64,000 bases of DNA from Thermoanaerobacterales bacterium (GTDB lineage Bacteria > Bacillota > Thermosediminibacteria > Thermosediminibacterales > Tepidanaerobacteraceae), in NCBI GenBank assembly GCA_012840135.1, contig DUMA01000033.1:1-64000 (forward strand), written 5' to 3'. The position numbers and the translations under genes were made by a program. Below, piece after piece: positions 7,528 through 16,892 of the stretch. The notes beneath the pieces are model-generated. The model searched no databases and was not told the DNA's origin. It was given only the letters and a program-made list of their open reading frames with translations. Every line of letters starts with the position of its first letter. Within the stretch, counting starts at the first letter, position 1.

Positions 7528-10200
7528 TTAGTTTGTACTCAACGTGTATTCCAATAATGCTTTCTTGACCTCATCACTTTTCTCAAATGATCTCAATTTA
7601 TTAATTAAATCATCATCGTTTACCACATTGAATAAACCATCCAATATTTCTTTCGAATCATCTTTTAATGCCAGCATAAAAACAATGTCTGCCTCTTTAT
7701 CTTCCGACCACGCAACCGGTTCTTTTAATAATGCTATAGCAATGGCAGGTTTTAATACGTTCTCAGAATTACCGTGCGGTATTGCAATATGATTATTTAT
7801 AAGGGTTGGTCCCATCACTTCTCGTTTATAAACATCAAGTAAAAATTTATCGGTTACATATCCTCGCTTATGCATCATCTCAGCAAGATTATCTATAATT
7901 TCATTTTTAGTAACATAATTTGGTTTGATAAGAATCAATTCATCGGATAAAACTTCTGCCAGCGGCATAACAACAGATTTTTCAACAGATTCAATTTTCA
8001 TATGTGCATTTAGTTTGAAAATATTTAAAAGCTTATTTACTGCCGTTCCGTTTATCAATTCTTCCACAGGAATAAACGGTATATCACTTTCTTTCGGATT
8101 GACTGTCCCGACAATTGCAACAATTTTTCTTTCTGTTTTTATTTTTTCAATCTTTTTTGAAATATCTTCTCCGCTAATTATACCTACAGGAATAATATCC
8201 GCTCTTTCAGAAATGTCCGGAATCATTTTTTCAATAAGTTTTTTTAATTTAACAGCTGTTCCTTCACCTGTAATGCATAGTGTGATTATTACATTCTTTT
8301 GTTCTTTTGTGTCCTCATCTTCAGAATCTTCCACAGGAATAAACCTTCCCAGCTCGACTTTATCCTTATCTATATTTGCAATGATTTCATCAAGATCGGT
8401 ATCAGGCAATATGGCTCTTCGAACGGCTTCAAGCACCATAATGGTGTCAACCCTACCAATGGTTTTAGTCTGAATACCGGTTTTCTGTGTTATGATTTCT
8501 CCAAAAGTGATGAGAGAGCCCATGTCCACTAAAAGCAATACACCTTTTCCTTCATCGATTTTCCGAACCACTTCCATGGCTTTTTGTAAAGCAGATTCGG
8601 GTTTCTCGTCCAGGGACATTTCAATACCTACCGCATGATTTACTCCCAGCAGCCTGTTTGCTACCTCTGCCATCCCCTGAGCCACATGACCATGAGTGAG
8701 GACCACCACCCCTACGCGACCCTTTCTAACATCTATAGGGTGAGTTATGGTGCGAAGATACATGGCCACAAACCCAATTTCATCATCCGGCATTTTGTAA
8801 TCGGCTATTTTTTCTACAGCTTCCACCATTTCTTTTGCCACTTTGTATTCCAGTCGGTATTCACTTTTAACCTTTTCAAGCTGCGGGTTTATAATCGGCT
8901 TATTGTGCTGTAACCTTTCTAGCGTTGCGCTCAAATGTATCGCAAGGCAATAAAACAGATGACTGTCCATTTTTCCCAGCTTTTTTTCAGCAATTTTTAC
9001 CATATGTTCTGCCATATCTACAACTTTTCGCCCCACGATCTCTATTAGTTCCTGCCTTCCCAGCAACTGGCGGTTTGTTTCAAACTGTTTTACCAGTTGT
9101 TGAAATCTTATTTCCAATTCGCCACCTATCACTCTATTTATAACTTCCTGGCTCAGACCTTGCTCCTGAAGTTCCTGATATTTTTCCTCTATATATTGAT
9201 AAATCTCCTGTGGAAAAATATATAGGTCTTCTTTTGGCATAACTTTTGTTTTCAGCTGCCCCGGACTTACAATGAAATTACCTTTTAGATATACTTCCGT
9301 CTCAGGATTGCGGTTCTGAATCTTTAAAAGCCCTCTGCGAGCATGTATGGGCAGGTCAATAAGATCTATTTCAATTCTTTCCTGCTGTCCTCCAATATAT
9401 GTTAAAAATCCTCTGGCACAGGCCACCTGTATGTCACTGCGAAGCTGACCGATGTTTCCCGGGCAATCGTAAAGCAACAGTGCCCTCAAAGCCTCTTGCG
9501 TTACTTTTATAGAAGTACCCGTTCTATCGGCCTCCTTGCTAAAAAATTCTTTTATTATATTGAATCTTTCCGACAGGGGACGTATAGATAATGGTGGAAG
9601 TTCTATGATCATGGGAATTCTTCTCCGGAAAGTTAGAAGAAGCGAAGATTCTATATCTTCCGTAGTGGCAGCAATGATCATTACATTGGCAGACCTTAAG
9701 GTTTCCGTCTCTCCCAGTCGCCGGAACTTGCCCTTATCAATCAAATAGTAAAGTAATTCCTGGCCTTCCGGTGGTAGACGGTGGACTTCATCAAGGAAAA
9801 GAATACCCCCGTTGGCCTTTTCCACAAGCCCTTCTTTGGCAGTATCCGCTCCGGTATATGCCCCCCTGACATGTCCAAAAAGCTGTGATAAAAGGAGCTG
9901 AGGGTTTTCGGCATAGTCTGCGCAATTAAAAATTACAAAAGGCGCGCCCTGTGGCAGTTTACCCGTTTCTACAGCAAAGCTGTACATAGCCTCAGCAAGG
10001 TTGCTTTTACCCACACCGGTAGGACCCAGTATAAGTGTATGGAGGCCGTGTGGAGGATAAAGAATTGCAGCTTTAGCTTGCTGTATTTGCGGCTTCAAGC
10101 TTCCGTCAAATCCTATAATTCTTTCAAAGGCTCTTGATGGCATATTACTATTATTTATCTTCCCGGAACTACTAATTTTTTCAACATTCGAATTGGTCAC
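7528..10200 (-). CDS. LevR-type sigma-54-interacting activator: AAA+, PRD and PTS EII modules (lacks its N-terminal HTH)
   Basis: 890 residues. The AAA+ domain (about 25-260) has Walker A GPTGVGKSN, the sigma-54 contact motif GAYTGA, and Walker B GGILFLDEVHRLP. A PRD follows (about 385-480), then an EIIA-Man-like module with THGHVAQGM (about 495-620), an EIIB-like module with LCITGEGTA (about 640-730), and a C-terminal EIIA-2 domain with IAIPHGNSE. Phosphorylation by the PTS is expected to control activity. The GTG start has no convincing ribosome binding site. The frame is continuous with the HTH-encoding gene upstream except for one TAA at 10230-10228, so this may be the larger part of a single ~1010-codon gene broken by a nonsense codon. 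Confidence 0.85.
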   Translation of the reverse strand: MTNSNVEKISSSGKINNSNMPSRAFERIIGFDGSLKPQIQQAKAAILYPPHGLHTLILGPTGVGKSNLAEAMYSFAVETGKLPQGAPFVIFNCADYAENPQLLLSQLFGHVRGAYTGADTAKEGLVEKANGGILFLDEVHRLPPEGQELLYYLIDKGKFRRLGETETLRSANVMIIAATTEDIESSLLLTFRRRIPMIIELPPLSIRPLSERFNIIKEFFSKEADRTGTSIKVTQEALRALLLYDCPGNIGQLRSDIQVACARGFLTYIGGQQERIEIDLIDLPIHARRGLLKIQNRNPETEVYLKGNFIVSPGQLKTKVMPKEDLYIFPQEIYQYIEEKYQELQEQGLSQEVINRVIGGELEIRFQQLVKQFETNRQLLGRQELIEIVGRKVVDMAEHMVKIAEKKLGKMDSHLFYCLAIHLSATLERLQHNKPIINPQLEKVKSEYRLEYKVAKEMVEAVEKIADYKMPDDEIGFVAMYLRTITHPIDVRKGRVGVVVLTHGHVAQGMAEVANRLLGVNHAVGIEMSLDEKPESALQKAMEVVRKIDEGKGVLLLVDMGSLITFGEIITQKTGIQTKTIGRVDTIMVLEAVRRAILPDTDLDEIIANIDKDKVELGRFIPVEDSEDEDTKEQKNVIITLCITGEGTAVKLKKLIEKMIPDISERADIIPVGIISGEDISKKIEKIKTERKIVAIVGTVNPKESDIPFIPVEELINGTAVNKLLNIFKLNAHMKIESVEKSVVMPLAEVLSDELILIKPNYVTKNEIIDNLAEMMHKRGYVTDKFLLDVYKREVMGPTLINNHIAIPHGNSENVLKPAIAIALLKEPVAWSEDKEADIVFMLALKDDSKEILDGLFNVVNDDDLINKLRSFEKSDEVKKALLEYTLSTN

Positions 10201-10227
10201 ATTATCTACAGTTTCTATATGACCGTT

Positions 10228-10557
10228 TTACATAACACTTGATGTATTTTTGGGGTTCATATTTCCGACTATTTCTTTTCTCAGTTGTGAAACAATAAAT
10301 CTTGATACATTAAAGCCTTGACGATTGAGGAGACGGGTCAATTCTCTATCTGATATTTTGACATTTTGTAGTATTAATTCTTTTAAAGCATTTACAAGAT
10401 AAGGCTTCTTTCTCTCCCTGGAGTCCGGGATGCCTAGCTCTCCCCGCAGGATGGTTACCTCGTCCCGCCGGGCACCTAATATGCCGGCCAGCTGGTCATC
10501 GGTATAAGGATTTTTTTTGTCTTCTGACTTAATAAGCTGTATAAGGCGTTCTTTCAT
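10228..10557 (-). CDS. N-terminal DNA-binding piece of the LevR-type activator, separated by an in-frame TAA
   Basis: 109 residues from an ATG with GAGGTG 6 nt upstream; a GTG at 10566 overlaps that site and is rejected. The content is helix-turn-helix-like: YTDDQLAGILGARRDEVTIL and ISDRELTRLLNRQGFNVSR. It ends at TAA 10230-10228, and the same frame continues through nine sense codons into the AAA+ gene. In related sigma-54 PTS activators such a DNA-binding region is fused to the AAA+ domain, so either the regulator is a natural two-chain protein, or this is a recent nonsense mutation, or the stop is read through. Confidence 0.75.
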   Translation of the reverse strand: MKERLIQLIKSEDKKNPYTDDQLAGILGARRDEVTILRGELGIPDSRERKKPYLVNALKELILQNVKISDRELTRLLNRQGFNVSRFIVSQLRKEIVGNMNPKNTSSVM

Positions 10558-10645
10558 TGAAATCACCTCTTCTCACATTTTATGCAATCTTTATGCCATA
10601 TATGGAAGATTTAGTTGTTATGGAATGTTTCGAAATGTTCAGTGT

Positions 10646-10694
10646 GTTGTATAAAATTTACAACATATTATACAACATATTATACCACATTTTA
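10646..10694. repeat. Tandem 12-bp repeats plus short dyad upstream of the LevR-type gene
   Basis: TACAACATATTA occurs twice back to back (10659-10670, 10671-10682) and a third unit TACCACATTTTA (10683-10694) differs at two positions. The stretch just before forms a dyad GTTGTA-N7-TACAAC. Located about 90-140 bp upstream of the regulator start, it could be an operator or a promoter-adjacent binding array. The 312-bp gap 10558-10869 holds nothing else I recognise. Confidence 0.55.
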
Positions 10695-10869
10695 AGCCAC
10701 CATAAAAAATTTTTACTGGGTCCTTTGGAAAAAAACGTAAATTTTTAAATCCTATTGCAGGTTTTGCTCCTATTTTAAGGCGAGTTCTTTAAAACTCTTT
10801 GACTTTATAAAGTTTTTCATGTAAAATAGATGTATATATGAGATGTATGATTCATATGGAGGGAATCAG

Positions 10870-11139
10870 ATGAAACGAACGCAAGTTTATTTAGAAGATT
10901 CTCAGAAAAAAATGCTGGAAAAGATAGCCGAACAAATGAATACTTCTATGGGTGAAATAGTAAGAGAAGCTATCAATAGATACATTGCCGAAAACCAAAC
11001 AGGAACTGCAATAGATGCTATAAAAAAAACTCAGGGATTATGGAAGGATAGGTGCGATATCAAGGATTCCAATGGCTGGGTAGATGATTTACGAAAAGAA
11101 TGGAACGAAAGGTTATATATTTCGGAGGATGAACAATGA
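10870..11139 (+). CDS. Ribbon-helix-helix antitoxin of a VapBC-type pair
   Basis: 89 residues. The N-terminus MKRTQVYLEDSQKKML followed by SMGEIVREAINRYI is a classic ribbon-helix-helix DNA-binding fold. The C-terminal half, with a Trp-rich acidic stretch, probably wraps the toxin. The ATG at 10870 has GGAGGG 6 nt upstream; an ATG at 10843 has no such site. The stop overlaps the toxin start by 4 bp (ATGA), indicating translational coupling. It probably represses its own promoter together with the toxin (family knowledge). Confidence 0.85.
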   Translation: MKRTQVYLEDSQKKMLEKIAEQMNTSMGEIVREAINRYIAENQTGTAIDAIKKTQGLWKDRCDIKDSNGWVDDLRKEWNERLYISEDEQ

Positions 11140-11516
11140 TAAAATTAATAGATACCAATACCCTTGTGGATCATTTGCGAAACAAATCCGAGGCTACTAA
11201 TCTTCTTATTGAAAATATAGAAATGGGGATAAAGCTTTGTTATTCTGTTATAACACGTATAGAACTTTTTTCAGGAATGAAAGCCGGAGAAAAAAAAGAT
11301 ATTGAAAATCTTTTGATGTCATTGCAATCAGTTCCCGTCACTGTTGATATAGCTCAAATGGCGGGAGAATATATGAATCTCTATAGGAAAAGCCACGCGT
11401 TAACAATACCTGATGCTATAATAGCAGCATCAGCAAAATACAAAAACGCGACTCTATTTACTTTAAATACAAAACATTTTCCAATGAAAGACATTGATAT
11501 TGTTAAACCGTATTAA
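11136..11516 (+). CDS. VapC-type PIN-domain toxin ribonuclease
   Basis: 126 residues, standard VapC size. Acidic metal-binding residues are visible: D6 in LIDTNTLVDH, E in TRIELFSG (near 43), and D in TIPDAIIAASA (near 93). The last PIN position is TLNTKHF, with Asn where many members have Asp. VapC toxins cleave tRNA or rRNA when freed from antitoxin. The start overlaps the antitoxin stop. The gene ends directly at a bidirectional terminator shared with the FGGY kinase. Confidence 0.88.
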   Translation: MIKLIDTNTLVDHLRNKSEATNLLIENIEMGIKLCYSVITRIELFSGMKAGEKKDIENLLMSLQSVPVTVDIAQMAGEYMNLYRKSHALTIPDAIIAASAKYKNATLFTLNTKHFPMKDIDIVKPY

Positions 11517-11549
11517 AAAAGCCGGGTCACTTGAATGGCCCGGCTTTTT
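11515..11549. terminator. Bidirectional intrinsic terminator between vapC and the FGGY kinase
   Basis: The stem GCCGGGTCA/TGGCCCGGC (one G-T pair) spans 11521-11544 with a 6-nt loop. A6 lies on the left and T5 on the right, so it can end both the plus-strand toxin transcript and the minus-strand sugar operon. Confidence 0.85.
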
Positions 11550-11554
11550 ATCTG

Positions 11555-13087
11555 TTATGCCTTTTCATACATTTCATGCATTAGATCCTTTAGACGTTCA
11601 TAGGTTCTTTTGTATTTGTCGAAATAAAAGTCATAAGTTTCTTTATTGCCTTCATCGGGCTGGATCTTTGTTCTCACTTTTACCATATTTTTTGCCGCTT
11701 CTTTAAAGTCTTTATATATACCGGCTCCCAATGCGGCGCACATGGCGGCTCCCAGTGCCATGGATTCGGTTTCTTCCGTGATGATTATTGGGATCTGGCA
11801 TACATCGGCGTGGATCTGCAACCATAGCCTGCTCTGGGCACCCCCGCCGCCGGCGTAAATCTTTTCCACGTTGAAATTCTTATCCTTTAGAGCTTCCAGG
11901 ATAAGTCTTGTGCCATAGGCCGTACCCTCATATATGGCCCTCAAAATATGCTCTCCTTTATGTTTTAAGCCGAGGCCCCATATGGCACCTCTGGCTTTGG
12001 GATCCCGAAGGGGGCTCCTATTCCCCTGAAAGTAATCCAAAAGCACCAGCCCTTCGGAACCGGCAGGCACCAGAGCGGCTTTATCATCCAGCAAAGTATA
12101 TACGCTTACGCCTTTTTGCCTAGCCTCCTCTTCCTCTCTGTATGCAAAGTTGTCCTTGAACCACTTCACAATGGATCCCGTGGATGTCTGCCCCCCTTCC
12201 ATAACCCAGTTGCCCGGTATTATAGCCTCATCGAAGGGGCCCCATACGCCGGAACCGAATACGGGGATGGGGGACAAAGCCATATGACAGGTGGAGCTCC
12301 CCATGATGAGAGCCATATCCCCTGTCTCCACCGCCCCGAGCCCTATCATGCCGAGGTGGGCATCTATTCCTCCCTGGGCCACCGGAGTTCCTTCCTTCAA
12401 ACCAAGGTGTTCGGCAGCTTCCCGGGTGAGCCCTCCCACATACTCGCCCAGGGCCTTGATATTCGAAGGCCATTTATCCATCAAATCTTCAAGCCCAATC
12501 TTATCTAACAGGTCTTGCGGAAAACCGCCTTTGCTCTTTACGTAATTCCACTTTGATGCAATATGATCCATGCATAAATTCCACTTGCCCGTGAGCTTAT
12601 ATGTCATCCAGTCGGTACATTCTATAAATTTGGCTGCTTTATGATAAATGTCAGGTTTGTGGCGTTTGAACCAGAGGGCTTTGGGGAGCATCCATTCGGG
12701 AGATATCCAGTCTCCTGCGTACCTGAGATAATCATGGCCGGTGGCTGTTATCTCTTCAGCCTCTTTTACCGCCCTGATATCCATCCATATGATAGCATTG
12801 TGAAGGGGTACCCCATTTTCATCCACCGGCAGGACAGTACACGAAAATGTATCGATGCTCATCCCCGCAATTTCTTCTGGCAATATGCCAGCCTTTTTTA
12901 TGGCTTCCCTTATACAAATCCCGGCGCATTCCCACCAGTCCATGGGATTCTGTTCAGCCCAGCTTACATGAGGATAATATGTTTCATAGTTTCTCGATGA
13001 AAAAGACAGTGATTTTCCCTCAAAGTCGAAAATGCCTGCCCTTAAGCTCTGTGTGCCTACATCAATGCCCAACAAGTATTTCTTCAT
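11555..13087 (-). CDS. FGGY-family carbohydrate (ketose) kinase
   Basis: 510 residues. The N-terminal phosphate-1 motif is LGIDVGTQSLR; a catalytic-type Asp is in GGIDAHLGM; the ATPase C-terminal signature is YAGGGGAQSRLWLQI with ALGAAMCAALG. The fold matches xylulo-, ribulo- and fuculokinases. The ATG at 13087 has GGAGGG 7 nt upstream; an earlier in-frame start is rejected for lack of one. It is the last gene of an operon with L-fucose-type isomerase, RbsD-like pyranase and a ribose-type ABC transporter. No fuculose-phosphate aldolase is present, so phosphorylation of D-ribulose made from D-arabinose is one reading and L-fuculose another; the substrate is unresolved. Confidence 0.85.
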   Translation of the reverse strand: MKKYLLGIDVGTQSLRAGIFDFEGKSLSFSSRNYETYYPHVSWAEQNPMDWWECAGICIREAIKKAGILPEEIAGMSIDTFSCTVLPVDENGVPLHNAIIWMDIRAVKEAEEITATGHDYLRYAGDWISPEWMLPKALWFKRHKPDIYHKAAKFIECTDWMTYKLTGKWNLCMDHIASKWNYVKSKGGFPQDLLDKIGLEDLMDKWPSNIKALGEYVGGLTREAAEHLGLKEGTPVAQGGIDAHLGMIGLGAVETGDMALIMGSSTCHMALSPIPVFGSGVWGPFDEAIIPGNWVMEGGQTSTGSIVKWFKDNFAYREEEEARQKGVSVYTLLDDKAALVPAGSEGLVLLDYFQGNRSPLRDPKARGAIWGLGLKHKGEHILRAIYEGTAYGTRLILEALKDKNFNVEKIYAGGGGAQSRLWLQIHADVCQIPIIITEETESMALGAAMCAALGAGIYKDFKEAAKNMVKVRTKIQPDEGNKETYDFYFDKYKRTYERLKDLMHEMYEKA

Positions 13088-13182
13088 GTTAATTCCCTCC
13101 CTGAAAACAGGTAGTAACCAAATAAGAAGTGAGAGGTCTTCTCTTAACAATTATGACCTCCCACATCAGATTTCGTATTTAT

Positions 13183-13213
13183 GCGGCCGCAGGCAGTAAA
13201 GCCTGCCGGCCGC
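13183..13213 (-). repeat. GC-rich intercistronic hairpin between binding protein and kinase genes
   Basis: Arms GCGGCCGCAGGC (13183-13194) and GCCTGCCGGCCGC (13201-13213) pair over 12 bp with one bulge and a 6-nt loop. No T-run follows. Such hairpins after ABC binding-protein genes commonly protect the upstream mRNA and give higher binding-protein levels (inference). Confidence 0.7.
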
Positions 13214-13227
13214 AAGGAAGAATAGAA

Positions 13228-14253
13228 TCATTCGTAAAGCAAGGGCTTGATTTGGTCGGAATCCATATTGGTCTTGTCATACCAGAAAAATCCCGTATCG
13301 ATGTTCTTTTCAACTTTTTCTCCCTTTATCGCCATAACGGCGGCTTTGACGGCTTCATAACCTATTCCAATGGGATTCTGGGTGATGGCTCCAGCCATCA
13401 ATCCCGATCTGATGGCATCCAGCTGTGCTTTGCCGGAGTCATACCCTATAACGACCAGCTTCCCTTCCTTCTTCATTTCCTTGACAGCATTGATAACACC
13501 GATGGCAGAACCTTCATTGGCTCCAAAAAACCCCTTGAGGTTGGGATGAGCCTGCATGATGGTTTTTGCAAGGTCTGTAGATTTCAGATGATCGCCGCCA
13601 CCATATTGAACATCCACAATCTTGATATCGGGGTATTTTTCTTTAATTCGATTTACAAAGCCATCTCGCCGGTCTATGCCGGTACGGCTGGTCTGATCAT
13701 GCACTATAACTGCAATCTCACCCTTCCCTCCGATAAGCTCTGCCATTTTGTCGGCCGCCAGCGCTGCTGCGGCTACATTGTTTGTCGCAGCAGTGGCTAC
13801 AGGAATATCGCTGTCTACGCCGGAGTCAAATCCCACCACAGGAATGTTAGCCTGTTTTGCCTGTTCAAGGTATGGTATCACCGCTTTGCTGTCCAGCGCT
13901 GCAAGGCATATAGCCTTTGGATTTTTGCTGAGGGCAGCCTGAAGCATTTCTATCTGCTTGTCGACTTGGGATTCGCTTTCAGGTCCTTCGAAGGTAATGT
14001 CAACGTTGAATTCCTTTGCAGCTTTTTCGGCTCCAAGTTTCACGGCCTGCCAGAATTGATGCTGGAACCCCTTGGAAATGACGGGAATATAAATTTTTTC
14101 ACTACCTGTGGCATTTGAACCTGTTTGTTGAGTTTGTTCCTCCGCCGGTTTTGATTCCTGCTGCGGCTGAGATTTCTGACCGCAGCCAGCCAGAATCGCC
14201 ATTACAAGTATCAAACATACAGCAACAGCCAGCACTTTTTTTACTTTTTTCAC
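13228..14253 (-). CDS. Sugar ABC transporter substrate-binding lipoprotein (RbsB family)
   Basis: 341 residues. A signal peptide with lipobox LAGC puts the mature protein on the outside of the membrane (Cys near 24), followed by a Gln/Glu-rich linker. The body is a periplasmic-binding-protein type I domain: IPVISKGFQHQFWQAV, GFDSGVD, GANEGSAIGV and GYDSGKAQLDAI are RbsB-like. It starts with GTG after GGAGGAG. It binds a sugar and delivers it to the permease encoded upstream. Ribose-type proteins bind pyranose sugars; the context suggests fucose, arabinose or ribose. Confidence 0.92.
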   Translation of the reverse strand: MKKVKKVLAVAVCLILVMAILAGCGQKSQPQQESKPAEEQTQQTGSNATGSEKIYIPVISKGFQHQFWQAVKLGAEKAAKEFNVDITFEGPESESQVDKQIEMLQAALSKNPKAICLAALDSKAVIPYLEQAKQANIPVVGFDSGVDSDIPVATAATNNVAAAALAADKMAELIGGKGEIAVIVHDQTSRTGIDRRDGFVNRIKEKYPDIKIVDVQYGGGDHLKSTDLAKTIMQAHPNLKGFFGANEGSAIGVINAVKEMKKEGKLVVIGYDSGKAQLDAIRSGLMAGAITQNPIGIGYEAVKAAVMAIKGEKVEKNIDTGFFWYDKTNMDSDQIKPLLYE

Positions 14254-14376
14254 AACAATTCTCCTCCCTTTAAATTATTTTATTTTTCTGAACTTGCAGG
14301 TATAATTTTAAAAACTCCCCCCTTTCTTTTCTTTTATTTTATATAACTCCATGGAGTAATTACTTCCCGATCCGTG

Positions 14377-15339
14377 CTATCTGCGCCGAATGATATCAAG
14401 GTACACTGCCATTACTACAATCGTCCCCGTAACAACAATCTGCCATTCCTGGGGGACCGACAGAATGCGAAGTCCGTTGGTTAAAACACTCATTATAAAT
14501 GCGCCTATAACAGTTCCCAAGATGGTGCCTTCGCCTCCACTCAAGGAGGTGCCTCCAATCACAGCCGCAGCAATTGCATCCATTTCGTATCCCTGACCCA
14601 AAGCCGGCTGGGCCGAGTTTAATCGTGAAGCCATCAGGACCCCGGCCAATCCGAAGAACAAACCGCAAAGTGTATAGATAGCAGTTTTCCATGCATCCAC
14701 ATTGATGCCCGACAACCTGGTAGCTTCTTCATTGCTCCCCAGAGCAAAATCGTACCTTCCCAGAATAGTCCTTGTCAAAATAATATTGGCAATTATAGCT
14801 GCAACAAAGAATATCAAAACAGCGTTGGGTATGCCTGAAATGGAACCCATGGCAATCTGGCGATAGGCCGGTGTGTCATTGAAATATATGGGTTTTGTTC
14901 CTGATATGACCAGAGACAGGCCTTTTGTTGCCATCATCATGCCCAGCGTGGCTACAAAAGGCGGAACCTTCATCTTCGATATTATAATACCGTTTATAAA
15001 ACCGCAGAGTCCCCCCATCAATATGCCACCGACCACACCTATGATAATGGGTAATTTCCAGTTCGTGATAAAAACGGCAGTCATAACGGCAGCAAAGGTC
15101 ATGCCGGTTCCTATGGAAAGGTCTATACCTCCGGTGATTATCACAAAAGTTACACCCAATGCCAGTATTCCGTTTACAGCCGTAGCCAGCAATATGCCGA
15201 CTATATTGTCAAACTTTGCAAAATTGGGTGATGCCAGTGAAAATACAATAAACAGAATGATTAAGCTGCCGAAAGCCAGTAGCTTTTGTGCGGCATCCGA
15301 GTGCAGCAAGGATTTTTTTTGAGTAACTTTATTATCCAT
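14377..15339 (-). CDS. Sugar ABC transporter permease (RbsC family)
   Basis: 320 residues, about eight to ten membrane segments. The RbsC/AraH signature LGVTFVIITGGIDLSIG is near residue 62, with NEEATRLSGI (the cytoplasmic coupling loop) and AAVIGGTSLSGGEG near the C-terminus. It forms the membrane channel as a homodimer with the ATPase encoded just upstream. GGAGGTC lies before the ATG. It sits between the ATPase and binding-protein genes of the operon. Confidence 0.93.
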   Translation of the reverse strand: MDNKVTQKKSLLHSDAAQKLLAFGSLIILFIVFSLASPNFAKFDNIVGILLATAVNGILALGVTFVIITGGIDLSIGTGMTFAAVMTAVFITNWKLPIIIGVVGGILMGGLCGFINGIIISKMKVPPFVATLGMMMATKGLSLVISGTKPIYFNDTPAYRQIAMGSISGIPNAVLIFFVAAIIANIILTRTILGRYDFALGSNEEATRLSGINVDAWKTAIYTLCGLFFGLAGVLMASRLNSAQPALGQGYEMDAIAAAVIGGTSLSGGEGTILGTVIGAFIMSVLTNGLRILSVPQEWQIVVTGTIVVMAVYLDIIRRR

Positions 15340-15369
15340 TTTCCTAGACCTCCAAATCCCATTTTATAT

Positions 15370-16863
15370 CTATCTCATAGTGGCATAGTACATGATACGT
15401 TCCTGTGTAGCTTCGGTAGCGCTTAGTTCTCCGGTCACTCGACCTTCGCACATGACAACGATTCGGTGGCTCATGCGCAGGATTTCCGGAAGTTCGGAAG
15501 AAATCATAATGATGGATTTCCCCTCTTTTACCAATTCATTTAAAAGCTTATATATCTCGCTCTTGGCTCCCACATCTATACCCCTGGTAGGTTCATCAAA
15601 TATCAAAATATCGCAGTTGCGTGTGAGCCATTTGGCCATAATAACTTTCTGCTGATTGCCGCCGGACAAAAACTTCACTTTCTGTTTTAAAGTTGGTGTC
15701 TTAATCTTCAATTCCTCAATGCGTGTCCTGGCTTCCAAACGGGTCTTATCCTGCCTTATCCAACCCAATAAACCCAGGAATTTCTCAAACGCAGCCATAA
15801 CAATATTGGTTTCTACATCCATGCCAAGAGCCAGGCCGTATCGTTTTCGATCTTCTGAAAGATATCCTATGCCATGTTTCACTGCATCACCAGGGTTTTT
15901 TATATGCACTTTGCGGCCTTTTACATAGATTTCTCCTTCGTCAATAGGATCAGCACCGAAAATGGCTCTTGCCACCTCGGTGCGCCCCGCACCCATCAGG
16001 CCTGCAAATCCAAGGATCTCGCCCTTTTTCAACTTAAAGCTGACATCTTTAATAGTGCGACCCCGCCTCAGATTTTTCACTTCCAGCACTACTTCATTGC
16101 TGTTTTCCGCACCGGCACTGGCAGTTTCATAAATCTCCCTGCCCACCATCATGCTTATGATCTGCTCTCTTGTAACCTCTCCTATCTTTACAGTGTCTAT
16201 ATAACGGCCGTCACGCATGACCGTTACCCTGTCAGCGACTCTCTTGAGTTCTTCTAGGCGATGGGATATATATATAATTCCTTTCCCTTCACTTTTGAGA
16301 TGGTGAATTATCCTAAAAAGTTCTTCGATTTCAGCTTCGGCCAGGGCGGAAGTAGGTTCATCCATGATTATTACTTCCGCTTTGATAGAGAGGGCTTTAG
16401 CAATTTCCACCATTTGTTGTTTTGCGACAGTAAGGTTCGATACCCTGGCCTTTGGGTCCAGATCCATATGAATCGTGTCAAGCAATTCCCTGGCCCTTCT
16501 GTTGAGCTCCTGTTCATCAAGCATGAATTTTATGCCCTTGCGGGGCTCCCGTCCTATGAATATATTCTGGGCCACGGTAAGATGCGGCATAAGATTCAGT
16601 TCTTGATGTATGATGCTTATCCCCAGATTTTGCGCCACTCTGGGATTCTGTATTTCAACTTCCTGCCCTTTAATATAAATGCGGCCCGAATCTTTTGAAT
16701 AAACACCCGTAAGTATTTTCATCAATGTGGATTTGCCGGCGCCATTTTCTCCTACCAGAGCATGCACTTCACCGGCATACAGCTCAAATCGGGCACGGCT
16801 CAAAGCGTGGACTCCAGCGAAAGATTTATCGATATCTTCCATTTTTACAAGAAGTTCAGCCAT
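15370..16863 (-). CDS. Sugar ABC transporter ATPase (RbsA family, two nucleotide-binding domains)
   Basis: 497 residues, the usual RbsA/MglA length. Domain 1 has Walker [13 protein letters not shown] and Walker [11 protein letters not shown]; its signature region [15 protein letters not shown] is the shortened form known in this family. Domain 2 has a degenerate Walker [13 protein letters not shown], signature LSGGNQQKV and [16 protein letters not shown]. It powers import through the RbsC-like permease. It overlaps neither neighbour and starts after GAGGTG. Confidence 0.94.
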   Translation of the reverse strand: MAELLVKMEDIDKSFAGVHALSRARFELYAGEVHALVGENGAGKSTLMKILTGVYSKDSGRIYIKGQEVEIQNPRVAQNLGISIIHQELNLMPHLTVAQNIFIGREPRKGIKFMLDEQELNRRARELLDTIHMDLDPKARVSNLTVAKQQMVEIAKALSIKAEVIIMDEPTSALAEAEIEELFRIIHHLKSEGKGIIYISHRLEELKRVADRVTVMRDGRYIDTVKIGEVTREQIISMMVGREIYETASAGAENSNEVVLEVKNLRRGRTIKDVSFKLKKGEILGFAGLMGAGRTEVARAIFGADPIDEGEIYVKGRKVHIKNPGDAVKHGIGYLSEDRKRYGLALGMDVETNIVMAAFEKFLGLLGWIRQDKTRLEARTRIEELKIKTPTLKQKVKFLSGGNQQKVIMAKWLTRNCDILIFDEPTRGIDVGAKSEIYKLLNELVKEGKSIIMISSELPEILRMSHRIVVMCEGRVTGELSATEATQERIMYYATMR

Positions 16864-16892
16864 TTTTTCACCTCAAATTTACATGGTCATTT

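Noticed and set aside
10201..10230. Selenocysteine-like read-through of the LevR stop
   Set aside because: The stop is TAA, which does not encode selenocysteine or pyrrolysine, and no special hairpin follows it.
10557..10748. A 63-codon plus-strand frame in the regulator's upstream region
   Set aside because: It has no ribosome binding site, runs through the tandem AT repeats, and has a repetitive Tyr/Asn/Ile/Leu composition unlike a protein.
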